DNA of 64,000 nucleotides from Pseudomonas benzenivorans. GTDB taxonomy: Bacteria > Pseudomonadota > Gammaproteobacteria > Pseudomonadales > Pseudomonadaceae. Location of the stretch: NCBI RefSeq assembly GCF_024397895.1, contig NZ_CP073346.1, positions 1,302,001 through 1,366,000 on the forward strand, read 5' to 3'. The notes under the pieces are model-generated. The model did not search any database. It was not told the DNA's origin and was given only the letters and a program-made list of their open reading frames with translations. Position 1 is the first letter of the stretch, and the number at the start of each line of letters is the position of its first letter. This document shows positions 1 through 11,008 of the stretch, in pieces. The translations under genes and the position numbers were made by a program.

Positions 1-33
1 TTCACCGGACTTAACTTGTGGGGCGAAACAGTG

Positions 34-1533
34 TTATGAGAGCGCGCTTTTGAGAACCTTCCCGGAACTGGCGATGGGCATTTCGGCGATGAAGTCGACG
101 ATTTTCGGAACTTTGTAAGCAGCCAGGTAGCTTGAGCAGAAGTTGATCAACTCCTCGGCAGTGACCTCAGGATCACGCTTAACCACCACCGCTTTAACGA
201 TTTCGCCATATTTCGGGTCGGCCTTACCGATCACTGCGGCGGATGCAACACCGCTGTGTTTCATAAGAATTTCTTCAACTTCAATCGGTGCGATTTTGGC
301 CCCACCGGAAATAATCTGTTCGCGCTTACGGCCGACGATGAAGTAGCAGCCATGCTCATCGACAGTGACGATGTCACCGGTTTTGAACCAGCCGTTCTCA
401 AGCGCTTCAGCCGTGCGCGCCGGATCTTTGAAGTATTCGCCATAGAAGCTTGGGCCTTTGACCAGCAACTCGCCCCGCTCACCCGGCGCAACATCGTTAC
501 CGGCGTCGTCAATCAAACGCACTTCAGTTGGTTCAATCAGATAGCCTGACGAGCCCTTGCTAGGTGCGCGCTCGCGACGCAAGTCAAACGAGAAGATCGG
601 GCGGATTTCAGTCATGGCGTAGTAAGGGCTGACCTCAATACCCAGGTAGGCTTTGCAGTCGTCCTTAACCTGTTCGGTCAAGGCGGCACCCGAGCACATG
701 GCCACACGCAGGAAAGACAGGTCGGGTTTGATCCCCTGCTCTTTGGCGTACTCCGCCAGAATGGCATACATGGTCGGCACACCCGGGAAGGTGGTCGGGC
801 GGTACTGCTGCATAGCATTAAGTACCAACTCGGGCTTAAAACGCGGCAGGATAATCGTCGCTGCGCCATGCGACAGGGCTACGTACGAGGCGGCATGCAG
901 GCCGTAGGAGAACGTCAGCGGCAGCGCCACCAGGACTTTGTCCGCCGCGCTCATGGTCCACATGTTGCCGTAGGCGGTGGCCGATTCCATCTCGTTGAGG
1001 TGCGACACTGGCACACCTTTAGGCGCGGCAGTGGTGCCAGAGGTGTAGCAGATAAGCACCAAGTCTTCCGGCTTTTGCCACATCTCGCTTTCTGCTAGCG
1101 GCTCAGCGACAGCGACTTTGACAGCGTATTGCTCAAGGCTCAGCAGCGCCGGTGCATTAACAATGCCGTCAATCCCTGCAAGGTATTTGTCGAGCAAATC
1201 TTCCATACAGATAACCAGCTTGGGCTCGCTGTGATCGATGATGTAGCGAATCTCACTGGCGGCGTAACCTGCGTTAACCGGGACAAAGGTCGCCCCGATA
1301 AATGCCACAGCCAGGTAGTTAACCAGTACATCAACACGGTTTGTAGAGATCATCGCCACACGATCACCGCTGCCGATATCCTGCTCTTGCAGCACACGGG
1401 CAGCCTTCAGTACCGAGGCCGACAAGGCGCTGTAGGACAGCACGATGTCATCATGAATCAAGGCCACGCTTTCGGGCGCATTGCGTCCGAAAGCGAAGAC
1501 CGGTGCAACAATATTCTTGTATTTGCTTTTCAT
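34..1533 (-). CDS. AMP-forming acyl-CoA synthetase
   Basis: Activates a carboxylic acid to its CoA thioester through an acyl-adenylate in the cytoplasm. In the 499-residue protein the P-loop YTSGTTAAPKG is at about 163-173, the adenylate-binding YYAMTE at about 304-309, TGD at about 395-397, the hinge and C-terminal core GRKREQIISGGAKI at about 401-414, and the late lysine in SSGKVLK at about 492. The reading frame stays open 57 codons further upstream, but that part only overlaps the acyl-CoA dehydrogenase gene. The ATG at 1533 gives the normal family N-terminus and leaves a 13-base gap to that gene. It is the last gene of the operon that starts at 7337. The true substrate cannot be read from sequence; the neighbours suggest a medium-chain, dicarboxylic or alicyclic acid. 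Confidence 0.9.
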   Translation of the reverse strand: MKSKYKNIVAPVFAFGRNAPESVALIHDDIVLSYSALSASVLKAARVLQEQDIGSGDRVAMISTNRVDVLVNYLAVAFIGATFVPVNAGYAASEIRYIIDHSEPKLVICMEDLLDKYLAGIDGIVNAPALLSLEQYAVKVAVAEPLAESEMWQKPEDLVLICYTSGTTAAPKGVPVSHLNEMESATAYGNMWTMSAADKVLVALPLTFSYGLHAASYVALSHGAATIILPRFKPELVLNAMQQYRPTTFPGVPTMYAILAEYAKEQGIKPDLSFLRVAMCSGAALTEQVKDDCKAYLGIEVSPYYAMTEIRPIFSFDLRRERAPSKGSSGYLIEPTEVRLIDDAGNDVAPGERGELLVKGPSFYGEYFKDPARTAEALENGWFKTGDIVTVDEHGCYFIVGRKREQIISGGAKIAPIEVEEILMKHSGVASAAVIGKADPKYGEIVKAVVVKRDPEVTAEELINFCSSYLAAYKVPKIVDFIAEMPIASSGKVLKSALS

Positions 1534-1546
1534 GATCGGTTCCCCG

Positions 1547-2725
1547 TTACACCAGACCGAGTAGAGTCGGGCCATCGCTCGCCAACATTCCGCGGGCAAT
1601 GATGTTGCGTTGAATTTCGTTGGAACCTTCGGTGAGCATGTACAGCGGTGCCTCGCGGTAGAAACGCTCGGCTGGGAACTCCGCCACATAGCCATAACCG
1701 CCAAGTACGCGCATGGCTTCGCGGGTGATGTTGATACCTGCTTCGGTGGCGAACACTTTGGCCATCGAGGCCATCATGTCGGCGCGACCCAGTTTCTCTT
1801 TCTGACGTACGGCTTCACGGACCAGACAACGCGCAGCGGTCAGCTCAGTACCCATGTTGGCCAGGTGAATTTGAATAGCCTGATGCTTGCAAATCGGCAC
1901 ACCAAAAGCCTGACGCTCTTGCGAGTAACGAAGGGCAGTATCCAGTGCTGCGCGCGCCAGCCCCACCGCACTACCTGCCATGGCTATCCGCCCGACTTCA
2001 ATCACCGACAGAAGTTGCGACAAGCCCTTCCCGATCACACCGCCAACTAGGGATTCTTTCGGAAGTTGCACGTTTTCGAAGCGTAACTCTGCGGTGTCAA
2101 CATGATGGAAGGCCATCTTGTCGATCAGGCGGGTCAACTCGAAACCAGGCGTATCGCGCTCGAGTATGAACAGGCTTATATTGCTCTCGGTACTGGAGGC
2201 ATTGCCTGCAGGAATGGTACGCGCAAGCACTAGATGCAGACCGGCCCGCATACCGTTAGTGATGAACACTTTGTCCCCGCTGAGGGTATAGCTACCATCG
2301 GCGTTTTCACGGGCTGTGGTACGGATGGATTTGAGGTCAGACCCTGCGCCCGGCTCAGTTAGGCTAATCGCTCCGCGGCCGCTGCCATCGGCCAGGCGCG
2401 GCAGGTAGTTGCTCTTTTGCGCGTCGGTACCGAACAAAGTGAGGATGCGCGCAACGGTGCAGTGGCTATTGAGGAAGCTAGGCAGGGACGACCAGCCAGC
2501 CGCCAGCTCTTCCATGATGGCCACGTACTCAGCCAGCGACAGGTTAATACCGCCAAACTCTTCCGGTACTGGCATGCCGAACAGGCCTAGCTCCGCCATC
2601 TTGTCGAGGATGTCCTGAGGGAATTCATCCCCGGCCTCGATCTCCGCCACGCGCGGGATAACCTCGCTCTGCAAGAAGCGCTTTACGCCAACAACTACTT
2701 CCATCTCATCTACATCGTGCGACAT
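1547..2725 (-). CDS. acyl-CoA dehydrogenase
   Basis: FAD enzyme that introduces the alpha,beta double bond into an acyl-CoA and passes electrons to ETF. The protein has 392 residues, the normal length. It carries the flavin-binding stretch LTEPGAGSD at about 122-130, DKVFITNG at about 151-158, and the C-terminal SNEIQRNIIARG with the probable catalytic base Glu366 in TEGSNE. A purine-rich ribosome site (AGAGAGGA) precedes the ATG at 2725. It lies between the MaoC hydratase and the acyl-CoA synthetase in one operon, so it most likely acts on that synthetase's product. Electron acceptors (EtfAB and ETF-QO) are encoded at 7556-10994. Confidence 0.92.
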   Translation of the reverse strand: MSHDVDEMEVVVGVKRFLQSEVIPRVAEIEAGDEFPQDILDKMAELGLFGMPVPEEFGGINLSLAEYVAIMEELAAGWSSLPSFLNSHCTVARILTLFGTDAQKSNYLPRLADGSGRGAISLTEPGAGSDLKSIRTTARENADGSYTLSGDKVFITNGMRAGLHLVLARTIPAGNASSTESNISLFILERDTPGFELTRLIDKMAFHHVDTAELRFENVQLPKESLVGGVIGKGLSQLLSVIEVGRIAMAGSAVGLARAALDTALRYSQERQAFGVPICKHQAIQIHLANMGTELTAARCLVREAVRQKEKLGRADMMASMAKVFATEAGINITREAMRVLGGYGYVAEFPAERFYREAPLYMLTEGSNEIQRNIIARGMLASDGPTLLGLV

Positions 2726-2798
2726 CTTCTTATCCTCTCTCTACGTACCGTATGGGCCACCTCGCATGCGCCAGGGACCAATCGCTAGGCACTACGTC

Positions 2799-3614
2799 CT
2801 ATTTGAAAGAAACAACGCCGTCTTTCAGAACGGCAGTACCGTTGTCATGCGCCTCAAAGCGCACCTGGCCGTTTGCGCTCGCCAGCGAGACTGCGATGGA
2901 CGCGCCCGGTAATACCGGTGCGCTCAGGCGTACTGACATGGATTGCAGGCTGGTCGGATCAACACCCAGATTTTCAGCAACCTCGCGCAGCGCAATGCCC
3001 AAGGTGCACAGGCCGTGCAGGATAGGTCGCTCGAAGCCGTTGGCCTGAGCAACACTGGTGTCGATGTGGATGGGGTGCAGGTCACCGGTCAGGCGGTACA
3101 ACGCCGCGTGTTGTTCGGAGGTGGTGAACACCGAGCCCGGATGCAGTGCAGGGACCTGCGCATCTGCGGTTTTCGCCGGTGTGTTGCTGCCCCCCCAGCC
3201 ACCAACACCCGGCAGGAAGATGGAGTAACCCAGGGTAAAGAACTCGCTGGTGACTTCAATTTCTACAATGGTGGCCTTGCCCTTATCCCAAGCAGCGACC
3301 ACCTTGCCACGGCTCTCAAAACGGCCGCTGCGTGGCAGTTCTGCATGCATGACCAGCGATTGGGACGCGTGCAGCGAGCGCTTGGGGTCATAAACACCCA
3401 GCGCGCCGGTTTTTTCAACAGCCCACAGACCCAGCGCACAGGCGTAACCCGGCAGTACTTTCAGATCACGCTCGTAAACCAGGGACAGGTCGGAGGCTTT
3501 GGCACCACAGGCCAGTGCGTAGAGGATCGCATCACGCTTGGTGTAGGCGATCTCGCTGGTCCCCAGATCGTAGCCAATGAGTTCCTGGAAGGTCGAAGGT
3601 AAGGCGGTAGTCAT
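2799..3614 (-). CDS. MaoC-like (R)-specific enoyl-CoA hydratase, double hot-dog
   Basis: Hydrates a trans-2-enoyl-CoA. The 271-residue protein has the layout of a double hot-dog hydratase 2: a degenerate N-terminal half and a C-terminal half with the hydratase-2 signature YRLTGDLHPIHID at about 173-185. The expected catalytic Asp178 and His183 are both present. HGLCTLG follows, as in the family. The gene ends 73 bases before the acyl-CoA dehydrogenase start and begins 3 bases after the crotonase-like gene, so it belongs to the same transcript. A MaoC enzyme would give the (R)-hydroxy product, whereas the FadB-type enzyme at 12236 would make the (S) isomer. The two blocks may therefore serve different steps. 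Confidence 0.88.
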   Translation of the reverse strand: MTTALPSTFQELIGYDLGTSEIAYTKRDAILYALACGAKASDLSLVYERDLKVLPGYACALGLWAVEKTGALGVYDPKRSLHASQSLVMHAELPRSGRFESRGKVVAAWDKGKATIVEIEVTSEFFTLGYSIFLPGVGGWGGSNTPAKTADAQVPALHPGSVFTTSEQHAALYRLTGDLHPIHIDTSVAQANGFERPILHGLCTLGIALREVAENLGVDPTSLQSMSVRLSAPVLPGASIAVSLASANGQVRFEAHDNGTAVLKDGVVSFK

Positions 3615-3617
3615 CTT

Positions 3618-4355
3618 CTAGCCCTTTTTGATTGTTGAAATAATTCTGTTCCGGTCGCTGGAGCCAAGCAGATCGCGGCGCAGTTGCTGCCACTCGTGTG
3701 CCACAAACTCATCAGCTAAATGCGAGTTCAGCGCCGCTTTGGCGGCGTACACAGCACCGGCTGGCAAAGCCGCAATCGCGACAGCGATGGCGTCGGTTTG
3801 TGATTGCAGATCGTTGTCTTCAACCAGGTGTGTGGCGATGCCTGCTGTGGCTGCTTCTGCGCCGTTGAGCGTGTCGGCTTGCAGCAGCAGGCGTGCCATG
3901 GCCGCCGGTGTGACCGAGCGCAGCATGTGCGCGAGGCTATCGGGGTTGTATAAAATGCCGACCTTGGCAGCCGGCAGGGCAAAGCGTGTGCGCGCTGCAG
4001 TCACCCGCAGGTCACAAGCCATTGCCACGTCCAGCGCAGCCCCCATGCACACCCCGTGAATGGAGGCCACAACGACGGCCTTTGACCCACGAATCGCCGC
4101 AGTCAACTCGGCTACGGCATCGTCGTACTGCTCGTCGGCCACGGTGCCGGTGATCTCGGCAAAATCCGCTCCGGCGCTAAAGCACGGACCGCTGCCGCTC
4201 AGCACAATCACCCGCACGTCCTGAGTTGCTGCCGCGCTGATCGTGCTGAGCAGCTCGGCAATCATTGGACGTGACAGCGCGTTGCGCTTATCCGGACGCT
4301 CCAGGCAGATGCGCAGTACACCCGCTGAATCGACGTGTGAGCGAATGACACTCAT
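3618..4355 (-). CDS. crotonase-fold (enoyl-CoA hydratase/isomerase family) protein
   Basis: A 245-residue crotonase-superfamily protein. Oxyanion-hole segments are visible as CFSAGADFAEI at about 58-68 and IHGVCMGAALDVAMACD at about 99-115. The usual catalytic glutamate of true hydratases (PE in the FxxPE segment) is replaced: the sequence reads FALPAAKVGILYN at about 125-137. The second glutamate of classical hydratases is not evident either. The fold is clear but simple hydratase activity is doubtful; isomerase, hydrolase or C-C lyase chemistry is possible. The gene overlaps the amidase by four bases (ATGA), so the two are translationally coupled. Confidence 0.85.
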   Translation of the reverse strand: MSVIRSHVDSAGVLRICLERPDKRNALSRPMIAELLSTISAAATQDVRVIVLSGSGPCFSAGADFAEITGTVADEQYDDAVAELTAAIRGSKAVVVASIHGVCMGAALDVAMACDLRVTAARTRFALPAAKVGILYNPDSLAHMLRSVTPAAMARLLLQADTLNGAEAATAGIATHLVEDNDLQSQTDAIAVAIAALPAGAVYAAKAALNSHLADEFVAHEWQQLRRDLLGSSDRNRIISTIKKG

Positions 4356-5749
4356 GCCAATGGCTCCGGGTTACGCGGCGCCGTGCTGGGCTTACCCAGG
4401 TACTGGAACCCGATCGCCTCTTCCAAGGCTTCGGAAATATCCAGCAGCAGAGGGTCTGCCCCCACACGTGCCACCAACTGCGCACCGACCGGCAACTCGT
4501 TGGCCAGACCACAGGGAATAGACGCGGCAGGGTTACCTGCCACGTTGAACGCGGCGGTGAACGGGAACGGACCCCAGACACGCGACGTTTTCACACCATT
4601 GATCGACTCAGGCCGTGTACCGATATCGAACGTGGTGGTTGCCGTGGTCGGCGTCAGGATGATGTCGTACCTGTCAAACAGGCGGTCGACCTGAGTGCGG
4701 TAGACAAAATGCTGTGCACGCGCACTGGCGATTTTCTCCGGCGTCAGATCACGGGCAGCATTGAGGCTGGACAGCTCATAGTTGGAGAGTAAGTGCGGTG
4801 CGATATCCAGGATATGCCCACGCTCGCGCCATTCTTCTGCCAGAACGAGCGGACCGAAAACATCAAACCAACCCGACAAATCGAGGTCAGGTTGTTCAAC
4901 GTTGTGCCCCAGGCTTTGCAGCAGCTCAGCCACCTTCCTCACGGCGGCTGCCACAGCGCTGTCGACCGGGTTACCTTCTGGATTGGGGATATATGCGATG
5001 CGCAACCCACGCTGCTCACGGCGACTGAAATCAGTCTCCATCAGCACACCTAGGAAGCGGCGCGCATCGGCAACTTTATTGGTCAGTGGGCCTGGGCAGC
5101 AGAACTCGCTCATACCACGGAAGCCGCCTTCATCCATGCAACTGGCATAAGTTGGCTTGATGCCATATACACCGGTGAACGAGGCCGGAATGCGGATCGA
5201 ACCGCCACCGTCCGCACCCAATGCCAGCGGCGCATAGCCTGCTGCAACTGAAACCGCCGCACCGCCACTGGAGCCGCCCGGTGATTTTTCGGTATTCCAT
5301 GGGTTACGCACGACGTACGGCAGCCGGTTTTCGTTAGTGGCTGACTGACCGCACTCTGCGGTGTTGGTTTTACCTACGAACACGGCACCGGCTTTGCGCA
5401 GGCGACGCACAACGCCGCTGTCCTCAAACGCCCTGTAGTTTTGGTACACCAGCGAGCCGCGGGTAGAGACGAAACCAGCCACATCAAAAGTATCTTTAAT
5501 GGTCACTGGCACACCTGCCAACGGGCCGGCGCTGCCATCACGGTAGGCCTTTTCAGCTGCCTTGGCCTGCTCGCGTGCAAGATCATCCATGCGCGTAAGC
5601 ATTGCGCGGCAATTGCCGTCCAACTGGTCGATTTTGCTCAGCGACAGTTCGGCAATTTCCAAGGGAGAGGCTTGGCCGGTGCGGAAGAGCTGAACCAGCC
5701 CCTCCGCCGACGCCAGGCTCTGATTCTCAGCAGCGTGACGGTCAGGCAT
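4352..5749 (-). CDS. amidase signature family hydrolase
   Basis: Hydrolyses a carboxamide to acid and ammonia or amine. The 465-residue protein has the Ser-cisSer-Lys machinery: Lys85 in PVTIKD, the serine pair in SPGGSSGG at about 160-161, and the nucleophile Ser184 in GADGGGSIRIPAS. The start at ATG 5749 begins MPDRHAAE and overlaps the end of the SDR gene by eight bases, so a longer frame running to 5929 is only overlap. An amidase within a fatty-acid-type operon suggests that the natural substrate enters as an amide or lactam, or that an amide intermediate arises. GatA-like function is unlikely because no gatB or gatC partner is near. Confidence 0.88.
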   Translation of the reverse strand: MPDRHAAENQSLASAEGLVQLFRTGQASPLEIAELSLSKIDQLDGNCRAMLTRMDDLAREQAKAAEKAYRDGSAGPLAGVPVTIKDTFDVAGFVSTRGSLVYQNYRAFEDSGVVRRLRKAGAVFVGKTNTAECGQSATNENRLPYVVRNPWNTEKSPGGSSGGAAVSVAAGYAPLALGADGGGSIRIPASFTGVYGIKPTYASCMDEGGFRGMSEFCCPGPLTNKVADARRFLGVLMETDFSRREQRGLRIAYIPNPEGNPVDSAVAAAVRKVAELLQSLGHNVEQPDLDLSGWFDVFGPLVLAEEWRERGHILDIAPHLLSNYELSSLNAARDLTPEKIASARAQHFVYRTQVDRLFDRYDIILTPTTATTTFDIGTRPESINGVKTSRVWGPFPFTAAFNVAGNPAASIPCGLANELPVGAQLVARVGADPLLLDISEALEEAIGFQYLGKPSTAPRNPEPLA

Positions 5750-6503
5750 GCGGATGAACCCCGCCACTGATGCCGTAGGACTCGCCGGTGATGTAGCCCG
5801 CTTTGTCGCTGGCCAGGAACGATACGAGGTGCGCAACATCTTCGGGAGTGCCCAAGCGACCGACAACCGAGCGGTTCTCCAAGTAGCCATCGAAAAAGCT
5901 GTCTGGGTATATGCGGCGCAGGAAATCATTGTAGATCAGGCCCGGAACCACCGCGTTAACACGAATACCGTGACGGCCGTTTTCAGCCGCAGCCACACGG
6001 GTCAACGCCATTACGCCAGCTTTGGCGGCGGAGTATGCCGCGCCGTGCTCTTCAGTCATCTCCCAGCCAGAAATAGAGGAGATGTTGATGATGTTGCCGC
6101 TGCCGCCCTTGATCATGTAAGGCAGCGCATGACGCATGCAGCTGAAAGTGCCGGTCAGGTCGATGTCGATGCACTTCTGCCAGGTTTCCAGCGACATCTC
6201 GGCAACCTTCTCGATCTTGCTCCAGCCAGCGTTGTTAACCAGAACGTCGATTCGGCCGAACTTCTCATAGACTTCACGGCACAGTTGTTCTGCGGAACTG
6301 AAGTCAGCGACATCCAGCATATAAGCCGGGCACTCGATACCGGTTTCCGCCTGCAGCTCTTCGGAGAGCTTGTTGCGGCGCACTTCATGGATGTCGGTGA
6401 TGACGACGTGCATACCGTCCTGCGCGAGCTGACGGGCAATCGCAGCACCAATACCAGCACCTGCAGCAGCAGTTACGATGGCAACTTTTCTTTCAGCTTT
6501 CAT
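5742..6503 (-). CDS. SDR family NAD(P)-dependent oxidoreductase
   Basis: A 253-residue classical short-chain dehydrogenase. The cofactor loop TAAAGAGIG is at 11-19, NNAG at 90-93, catalytic Ser143 in ISSISG, and YSAAK with Tyr157 and Lys161. Asp37 after the second strand favours NAD(H). It is likely to oxidise a hydroxy-acyl or cyclic alcohol intermediate of the operon. It sits between the alpha/beta hydrolase (27-base gap) and the amidase (8-base overlap). A near-identical 53-base piece of its 5' coding region occurs again at 15961-16013 in a broken copy. Confidence 0.9.
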   Translation of the reverse strand: MKAERKVAIVTAAAGAGIGAAIARQLAQDGMHVVITDIHEVRRNKLSEELQAETGIECPAYMLDVADFSSAEQLCREVYEKFGRIDVLVNNAGWSKIEKVAEMSLETWQKCIDIDLTGTFSCMRHALPYMIKGGSGNIINISSISGWEMTEEHGAAYSAAKAGVMALTRVAAAENGRHGIRVNAVVPGLIYNDFLRRIYPDSFFDGYLENRSVVGRLGTPEDVAHLVSFLASDKAGYITGESYGISGGVHPHA

Positions 6504-6530
6504 TTTCTAAGTCTCTGAGTTGTTTATTTT

Positions 6531-7337
6531 TTAAGAAATTCTGGCAGTCAGCGCTGCGTCAATTGTCTGCGCGTAAAGCGCTGGCTGGTCGACGCTCATA
6601 AGGTGACCTGCACCCGCTACTTCGTAGTAACCGGCGTTAGGCATGGCTTCTTTGAGCATGTCAGCGGCTTTGGCCGGGCAGAACACGTCCCGATCGGCAT
6701 GAATGATGTCTACCGGAGACAAGATCGCTCCCAGTTGTTCAGTCATTGGAGCGTCGCCCAGGCCAACCATGGCTTGAGCTGCGTTGATGTAACCGGCACC
6801 TTTGCCCACCGCTGCTACGCGCTTGAGTGCAACCTGATCAACCATGTCGCGCGCTTGAATGATCTGTGCGTCAGTATCTTTTGAGAGTTCGCCGGCGAAG
6901 CTGAATGGGTCAGTTTTCAGCAGCTCTATGCGCTCGCGGAAGAACTGTTGGGCAGCCCGACCGACCTTACTGGAGGTACCAGCCACAATGGCATGCTTGA
7001 TCAATACGGGGGATTTCAGCGCTGCCGCCAGAACAATCACGCCACCAAGCGAGTAACCCACACAAGCAGCCGGGCCGGTGACGGTTTTAACGAAACCGAT
7101 AAGGTCGTCAGCCAGTTGCGAAACGCTGCCTTGTGGGTTGCCGAGAGTGGTTTCAGCATGCCCGCGCAGATCAACTGAGTAGCAGGTGAAGGAGCCAGCG
7201 AGCTGCTCGACAATAGCGTTCCAACTGCTCTTGTCTTCGGCCAACCCGTGGATGAATACCACAGCCGGACCGCTGCCTACTTGCGTGTAAGAAATGTCGA
7301 TATCACCGACAGAAACATTGTTTTTTTCATGTTGCAT
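6531..7337 (-). CDS. alpha/beta hydrolase
   Basis: A 268-residue alpha/beta-hydrolase of the 3-oxoadipate enol-lactonase / esterase type. FIHGLAEDKSSW at about 28-39 forms the oxyanion loop. The nucleophile elbow GYSLGG has Ser96, the acid is Asp215 or Asp217 in HADRD, and His245 is in GAGHL. The ATG at 7337 follows GGAGAAGCGGCA, a good ribosome site; 14 upstream codons in frame are unlikely to be used. It is the first gene of the operon that ends at 34, so its upstream region with the AGTGACGTCACT palindrome is the probable operon promoter. In context it may open a ring (lactone or beta-diketone) before CoA activation; that is inference. Confidence 0.88.
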   Translation of the reverse strand: MQHEKNNVSVGDIDISYTQVGSGPAVVFIHGLAEDKSSWNAIVEQLAGSFTCYSVDLRGHAETTLGNPQGSVSQLADDLIGFVKTVTGPAACVGYSLGGVIVLAAALKSPVLIKHAIVAGTSSKVGRAAQQFFRERIELLKTDPFSFAGELSKDTDAQIIQARDMVDQVALKRVAAVGKGAGYINAAQAMVGLGDAPMTEQLGAILSPVDIIHADRDVFCPAKAADMLKEAMPNAGYYEVAGAGHLMSVDQPALYAQTIDAALTARIS

Positions 7338-7396
7338 TGCCGCTTCTCCACAGCATCTTTTGCAGTAAATTAGTGCCAAAATGAAATAAAAGCAAT

Positions 7397-7408
7397 AGTG
7401 ACGTCACT
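7397..7408. promoter_or_regulatory. perfect 12-bp palindrome, probable operator
   Basis: AGTGACGTCACT is a perfect palindrome 60 bases upstream of the hydrolase start codon. It is conserved without change in the second copy at 16157-16168 although bases around it differ. This is the pattern expected of a repressor site for a catabolic operon. No regulator gene for it is visible in the window. Confidence 0.6.
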
Positions 7409-7462
7409 TTTTCTTTCTTACAAAAAAAGCCTGTAGAAAAGTCGCAAACCACCGTTCCAGAC

Positions 7463-7479
7463 GCAGGCCAACGGCCTGC
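7463..7479. terminator. GC-rich hairpin after ETF-QO
   Basis: GCAGGCC and GGCCTGC pair over a 3-base loop, 76 bases past the stop of the minus-strand ETF-QO gene in genome order, upstream of the hydrolase leader. There is no clear T-run, so termination is uncertain. The diverged copy at 16224-16240 keeps the stem through a compensating C-G to T-A change, which argues that the hairpin matters. Confidence 0.4.
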
Positions 7480-7555
7480 TCAGGACCGCGCAAAAAGTTG
7501 AGCATCGCAGGCAAACTGCTACAACCGGCGCAGCCAGTCGCCTTGCGATGACGCG

Positions 7556-9220
<1,665 letters not shown>

Positions 9221-9296
9221 GTGTTGTTATCCTCACGGCTTGGTAACGGGGCTGCAAAAGTAAAAGGGCAACATGAGCGCTGCCCTTCTACCGACA

Positions 9297-10244
9297 TCAA
9301 CCGAGCAAAGCGCTCAGCTCTGGCACAGCTTCGAACAGGTCTGCCACCAGGCTGTAGTCCGCCACCTGGAAGATCGGCGCTTCCTCGTCCTTGTTGATCG
9401 CAACGATCACTTTGGAGTCTTTCATGCCGGCCAGGTGCTGAATCGCGCCGGAGATACCGACGGCGATGTACAGCTCTGGCGCAACGATCTTGCCGGTCTG
9501 ACCGACCTGCATGTCGTTCGGTACAAAGCCTGCGTCAACGGCGGCGCGTGAGGCACCCACTGCAGCGCCTAGCTTGTCGGCCAGCGCGTACAGGTGTTTG
9601 AAGTTGTCGCCGTTCTGCATGCCACGACCACCGGAAATGACGATCTTGGCAGCGGTCAGTTCAGGACGGTCCGACTTGGCCAGTTCTTCGCCGACGAAAG
9701 CCGATTTACCAGCGTCAGCTGCGCCGTTCACTGCTTCAACAGCAGCACTGCCGCCTTCGGCAGCAACCGGATCGAAACCAGTGCTACGCACGGTGATCAC
9801 TTTCACCGCAGCGGAGGACTGTACGGTGGCGATAGCATTACCGGCGTAGATCGGACGCTTGAAGGTGTCAGCGCTTTCAACAGCGATGATTTCCGAGATC
9901 TGATCAACGTCCAGCGCAGCGGCAACGCGCGGCAAAATGTTCTTACCATTACTGGTAGCAGCAGCCATGATGTGGCTGTAGCCCTTGCCCCCCTCGCCAT
10001 TCACAAGAGCAGCAACCAGCGGCGCGACGTTTTCCGGCAGTTGGTTGGCATAGGCGGCGTTGTTGGCAACCAGGACCTTGGCTACGCCAGCGATCTTGCC
10101 AGCGGCATCGGCAGCAGCGCCAGCATTTGCACCGGCCACCAGAACGTGAATGTCGCCACCGATCTTCTGCGCAGCAGCAACGGTGTTCAGGGTAGCGGCA
10201 GCCAGGGCAGCATTGGTGTGTTCAGCGATAATCAGGATAGTCAT
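9297..10244 (-). CDS. etfA: electron transfer flavoprotein subunit alpha
   Basis: FAD-binding subunit of ETF, which carries electrons from acyl-CoA dehydrogenases, including GcdH, to ETF-QO. At 315 residues it has the family length. The C-terminal signature reads [17 protein letters not shown] followed by [23 protein letters not shown] is the flavin-domain motif. The start codon follows the etfB stop directly, so the two subunits are translated in tandem. Confidence 0.97.
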   Translation of the reverse strand: MTILIIAEHTNAALAAATLNTVAAAQKIGGDIHVLVAGANAGAAADAAGKIAGVAKVLVANNAAYANQLPENVAPLVAALVNGEGGKGYSHIMAAATSNGKNILPRVAAALDVDQISEIIAVESADTFKRPIYAGNAIATVQSSAAVKVITVRSTGFDPVAAEGGSAAVEAVNGAADAGKSAFVGEELAKSDRPELTAAKIVISGGRGMQNGDNFKHLYALADKLGAAVGASRAAVDAGFVPNDMQVGQTGKIVAPELYIAVGISGAIQHLAGMKDSKVIVAINKDEEAPIFQVADYSLVADLFEAVPELSALLG

Positions 10245-10994
10245 TTAGATTACCTTCGCCTCGTTCTTCAGTTTCTCGACCAGTTCAGCCACGGACTTGA
10301 CCTTGATGCCAGCGCTGCGGGTAGCAGGCGCTTCGACTTTCAGAGTCTTGACGGTGGAAGCGGTGGAAACGCCCAGATCAGCCGGAGTAACAGTTTCCAG
10401 CGGCTTTTTCTTGGCTTTCATGATGTTCGGCAGCGACGCGTAGCGCGGCTCGTTCAGACGCAGGTCGGTGGTCACGATAGCCGGCAGGTTCAACGCTACA
10501 GTCTGCAGACCGCCGTCGATTTCGCGGGTTACATTGACCTTGTCGCCAGCCACTACAACCTTGGAGGCGAAGGTGCCCTGGGCGAAGCCAGTCAGCGCAC
10601 CGAGCATCTGGCCGGTCTGATTGTTGTCGCTGTCGATGGCCTGCTTACCCAGGATCACCAACTGCGGCTGCTCTTTGTCGACCACTGCCTTGAGCAGCTT
10701 GGCCACAGCCAGGGAGTTCAGCTCGTCGCCAGACTCAACCAAAATCGCACGGTCAGCACCCAGTGCCAGTGCGGTACGCAACTGCTCTTGAGCAGTGGCC
10801 GGGCCGATGGTGACGACGACGATTTCGCTCGCCACGCCTTTCTCTTTCAGACGTACAGCTTCTTCCACGGCGATTTCGCAGAAAGGGTTCATCGACATCT
10901 TGACGTTGGCAAGATCAACGCCGCTGTTGTCCGCTTTGACGCGAACTTTGACGTTGTAGTCGACCACTCGCTTTATAGCGACCAGTACTTTCAT
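10245..10994 (-). CDS. etfB: electron transfer flavoprotein subunit beta
   Basis: AMP-binding subunit of ETF, 249 residues. The start [19 protein letters not shown] and [20 protein letters not shown] are typical of proteobacterial Etf[21 protein letters not shown] at about 125-144 is the conserved recognition and AMP region. A ribosome site GGAGAG lies five bases before ATG. The thiolase stop is 14 bases upstream, so it is part of that transcript. Confidence 0.97.
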   Translation of the reverse strand: MKVLVAIKRVVDYNVKVRVKADNSGVDLANVKMSMNPFCEIAVEEAVRLKEKGVASEIVVVTIGPATAQEQLRTALALGADRAILVESGDELNSLAVAKLLKAVVDKEQPQLVILGKQAIDSDNNQTGQMLGALTGFAQGTFASKVVVAGDKVNVTREIDGGLQTVALNLPAIVTTDLRLNEPRYASLPNIMKAKKKPLETVTPADLGVSTASTVKTLKVEAPATRSAGIKVKSVAELVEKLKNEAKVI

Positions 10995-11008
10995 ACAGCT
11001 CTCCTCTC

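Larger units (their letters stand above)
7253..7540. repeat. direct repeat, copy 1 (operon leader)
   Basis: The start of the alpha/beta hydrolase gene, its leader and the DNA up to the end of the ETF-QO gene recur at about 16014-16300 in the same orientation, offset by 8,760 bases around the palindrome. Similarity is high through the ribosome site and palindrome and falls off toward the ETF-QO side. The copies flank the whole ETF/thiolase/FadB/GcdH block, so recombination between them could delete or amplify it. Confidence 0.85.

Noticed and set aside
7338..7396. Possible sigma-54 promoter (TTGGCAC...GC) before the hydrolase gene
   Set aside because: GG and GC are 12 bases apart instead of 10, and the GG is lost in the second leader copy.
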